A DNA stretch of 5,621 nt from contig JAJZVS010000259.1 of the NCBI GenBank assembly GCA_021845555.1, positions 1 through 5,621 of the forward strand, in the 5' to 3' direction. Under the pieces are notes generated by a model. That model was not told the origin of the DNA, searched no databases, and saw only the letters and a program-made list of their open reading frames with translations. Numbering within the stretch: the stretch's first letter is position 1; each line of letters opens with the position of its first letter. Shown piece by piece: positions 5,386 through 5,621 of this stretch. A program made the position numbers and the translations under genes. Source of the DNA: Pseudomonadota bacterium. Its GTDB lineage: Bacteria > Pseudomonadota > Alphaproteobacteria > Acetobacterales > Acetobacteraceae.

Positions 5386-5621
5386 TCAGTCCGCGAAAAT
5401 CGGCTTTCCCATCCGCAGGCGGAACAGCAGGTCCTCGCGCCGGCTGAAGCGGAACTTGCGCTTGCGCGGCTTGCGCGGCGGCTTCGGGGCGGGGTTCGCC
5501 GGGGCCGGCCTGGGGCGGCGCGGCGGGCCGATGCGGGGCTCCGGCGGATAGGCCATCGCGTTGTAGAGCGGGGCCAGGATGCGCAGGAGATTGGGGCGGG
5601 CTTGCAGAAGCGCGACGACCT
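5386..5621 (-). CDS. C-terminal end of an uncharacterised protein with a Pro/Arg/Lys-rich segment
   Basis: The - strand frame is open from the window's right edge to a TGA at 5388-5386, giving 77 residues; the start lies outside. The visible part begins VVALLQARPNLLRILAPLYN, a likely helix. It continues with AMAYPPEPRIGPP and a basic Pro-rich stretch with PPRKPRKRKFRFSRRED, and ends LLFRLRMGKPIFAD. Nearly every codon ends in G or C, and the residues form a sensible pattern. The overlapping + strand frame (5318-5551) gives only Gly/Arg-rich text. There is no secretion or catalytic motif. The basic segment could bind nucleic acid or membrane surfaces, but this is not established. It converges on the beta-barrel gene across about 170 bases. 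Confidence 0.7.
   Translation of the reverse strand, partial: VVALLQARPNLLRILAPLYNAMAYPPEPRIGPPRRPRPAPANPAPKPPRKPRKRKFRFSRREDLLFRLRMGKPIFAD

Noticed and set aside
5318..5551. 77-residue + strand frame
   Set aside because: Shadow of the - strand partial gene; it turns into Gly/Arg-rich low-complexity text and has no ribosome site that stands out.

Overview
The window looks like chromosomal DNA of a very GC-rich Gram-negative bacterium. Codon third positions are almost all G or C, several proteins carry secretion signals, and one is an outer-membrane beta-barrel ending in phenylalanine. An alphaproteobacterium, perhaps of the Acetobacteraceae/Rhodospirillales type, is my best guess from overall style; no rRNA or other marker confirms it. 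I see no tRNA, insertion sequence, CRISPR array or origin.

Layout. Positions 1-1289 (+) hold an MFS transporter whose first residues lie outside the window. Its last codons and stop fall in a 16-bp tandem repeat (1266-1334), followed by two strong hairpins (1331-1365 and 1415-1461) in the gap to a convergent operon. That operon (- strand, 3435 down to 1473) has three tightly spaced genes. In transcription order they are a small secreted helical protein (2911-3435), a secreted Gly/His-rich protein (2374-2886), and a secreted protein with a Gly-rich linker and a conserved-looking C-terminal domain (1473-2327). Divergently, 3599-5215 (+) encodes an outer-membrane beta-barrel protein of the BBP2-like type with an alpha-helical periplasmic N-terminal region. 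A gap of about 170 bases with a hairpin separates it from the C-terminal end of a - strand gene (5386-5621) with a Pro/Arg/Lys-rich region.

The most informative signal is a perfect TTGAT-N4-ATCAA palindrome (3510-3523) in the 163-bp divergent promoter region. This is the consensus operator of FNR/FixK-type regulators. Its distance to a TATCTG -10-like hexamer on the - strand matches a class II activated promoter for the three-gene operon. All four products of the divergent pair carry export signals. This suggests a small, possibly oxygen-responsive, uncharacterised cell-envelope or secreted-protein locus. Its biochemical function cannot be read from the sequence.
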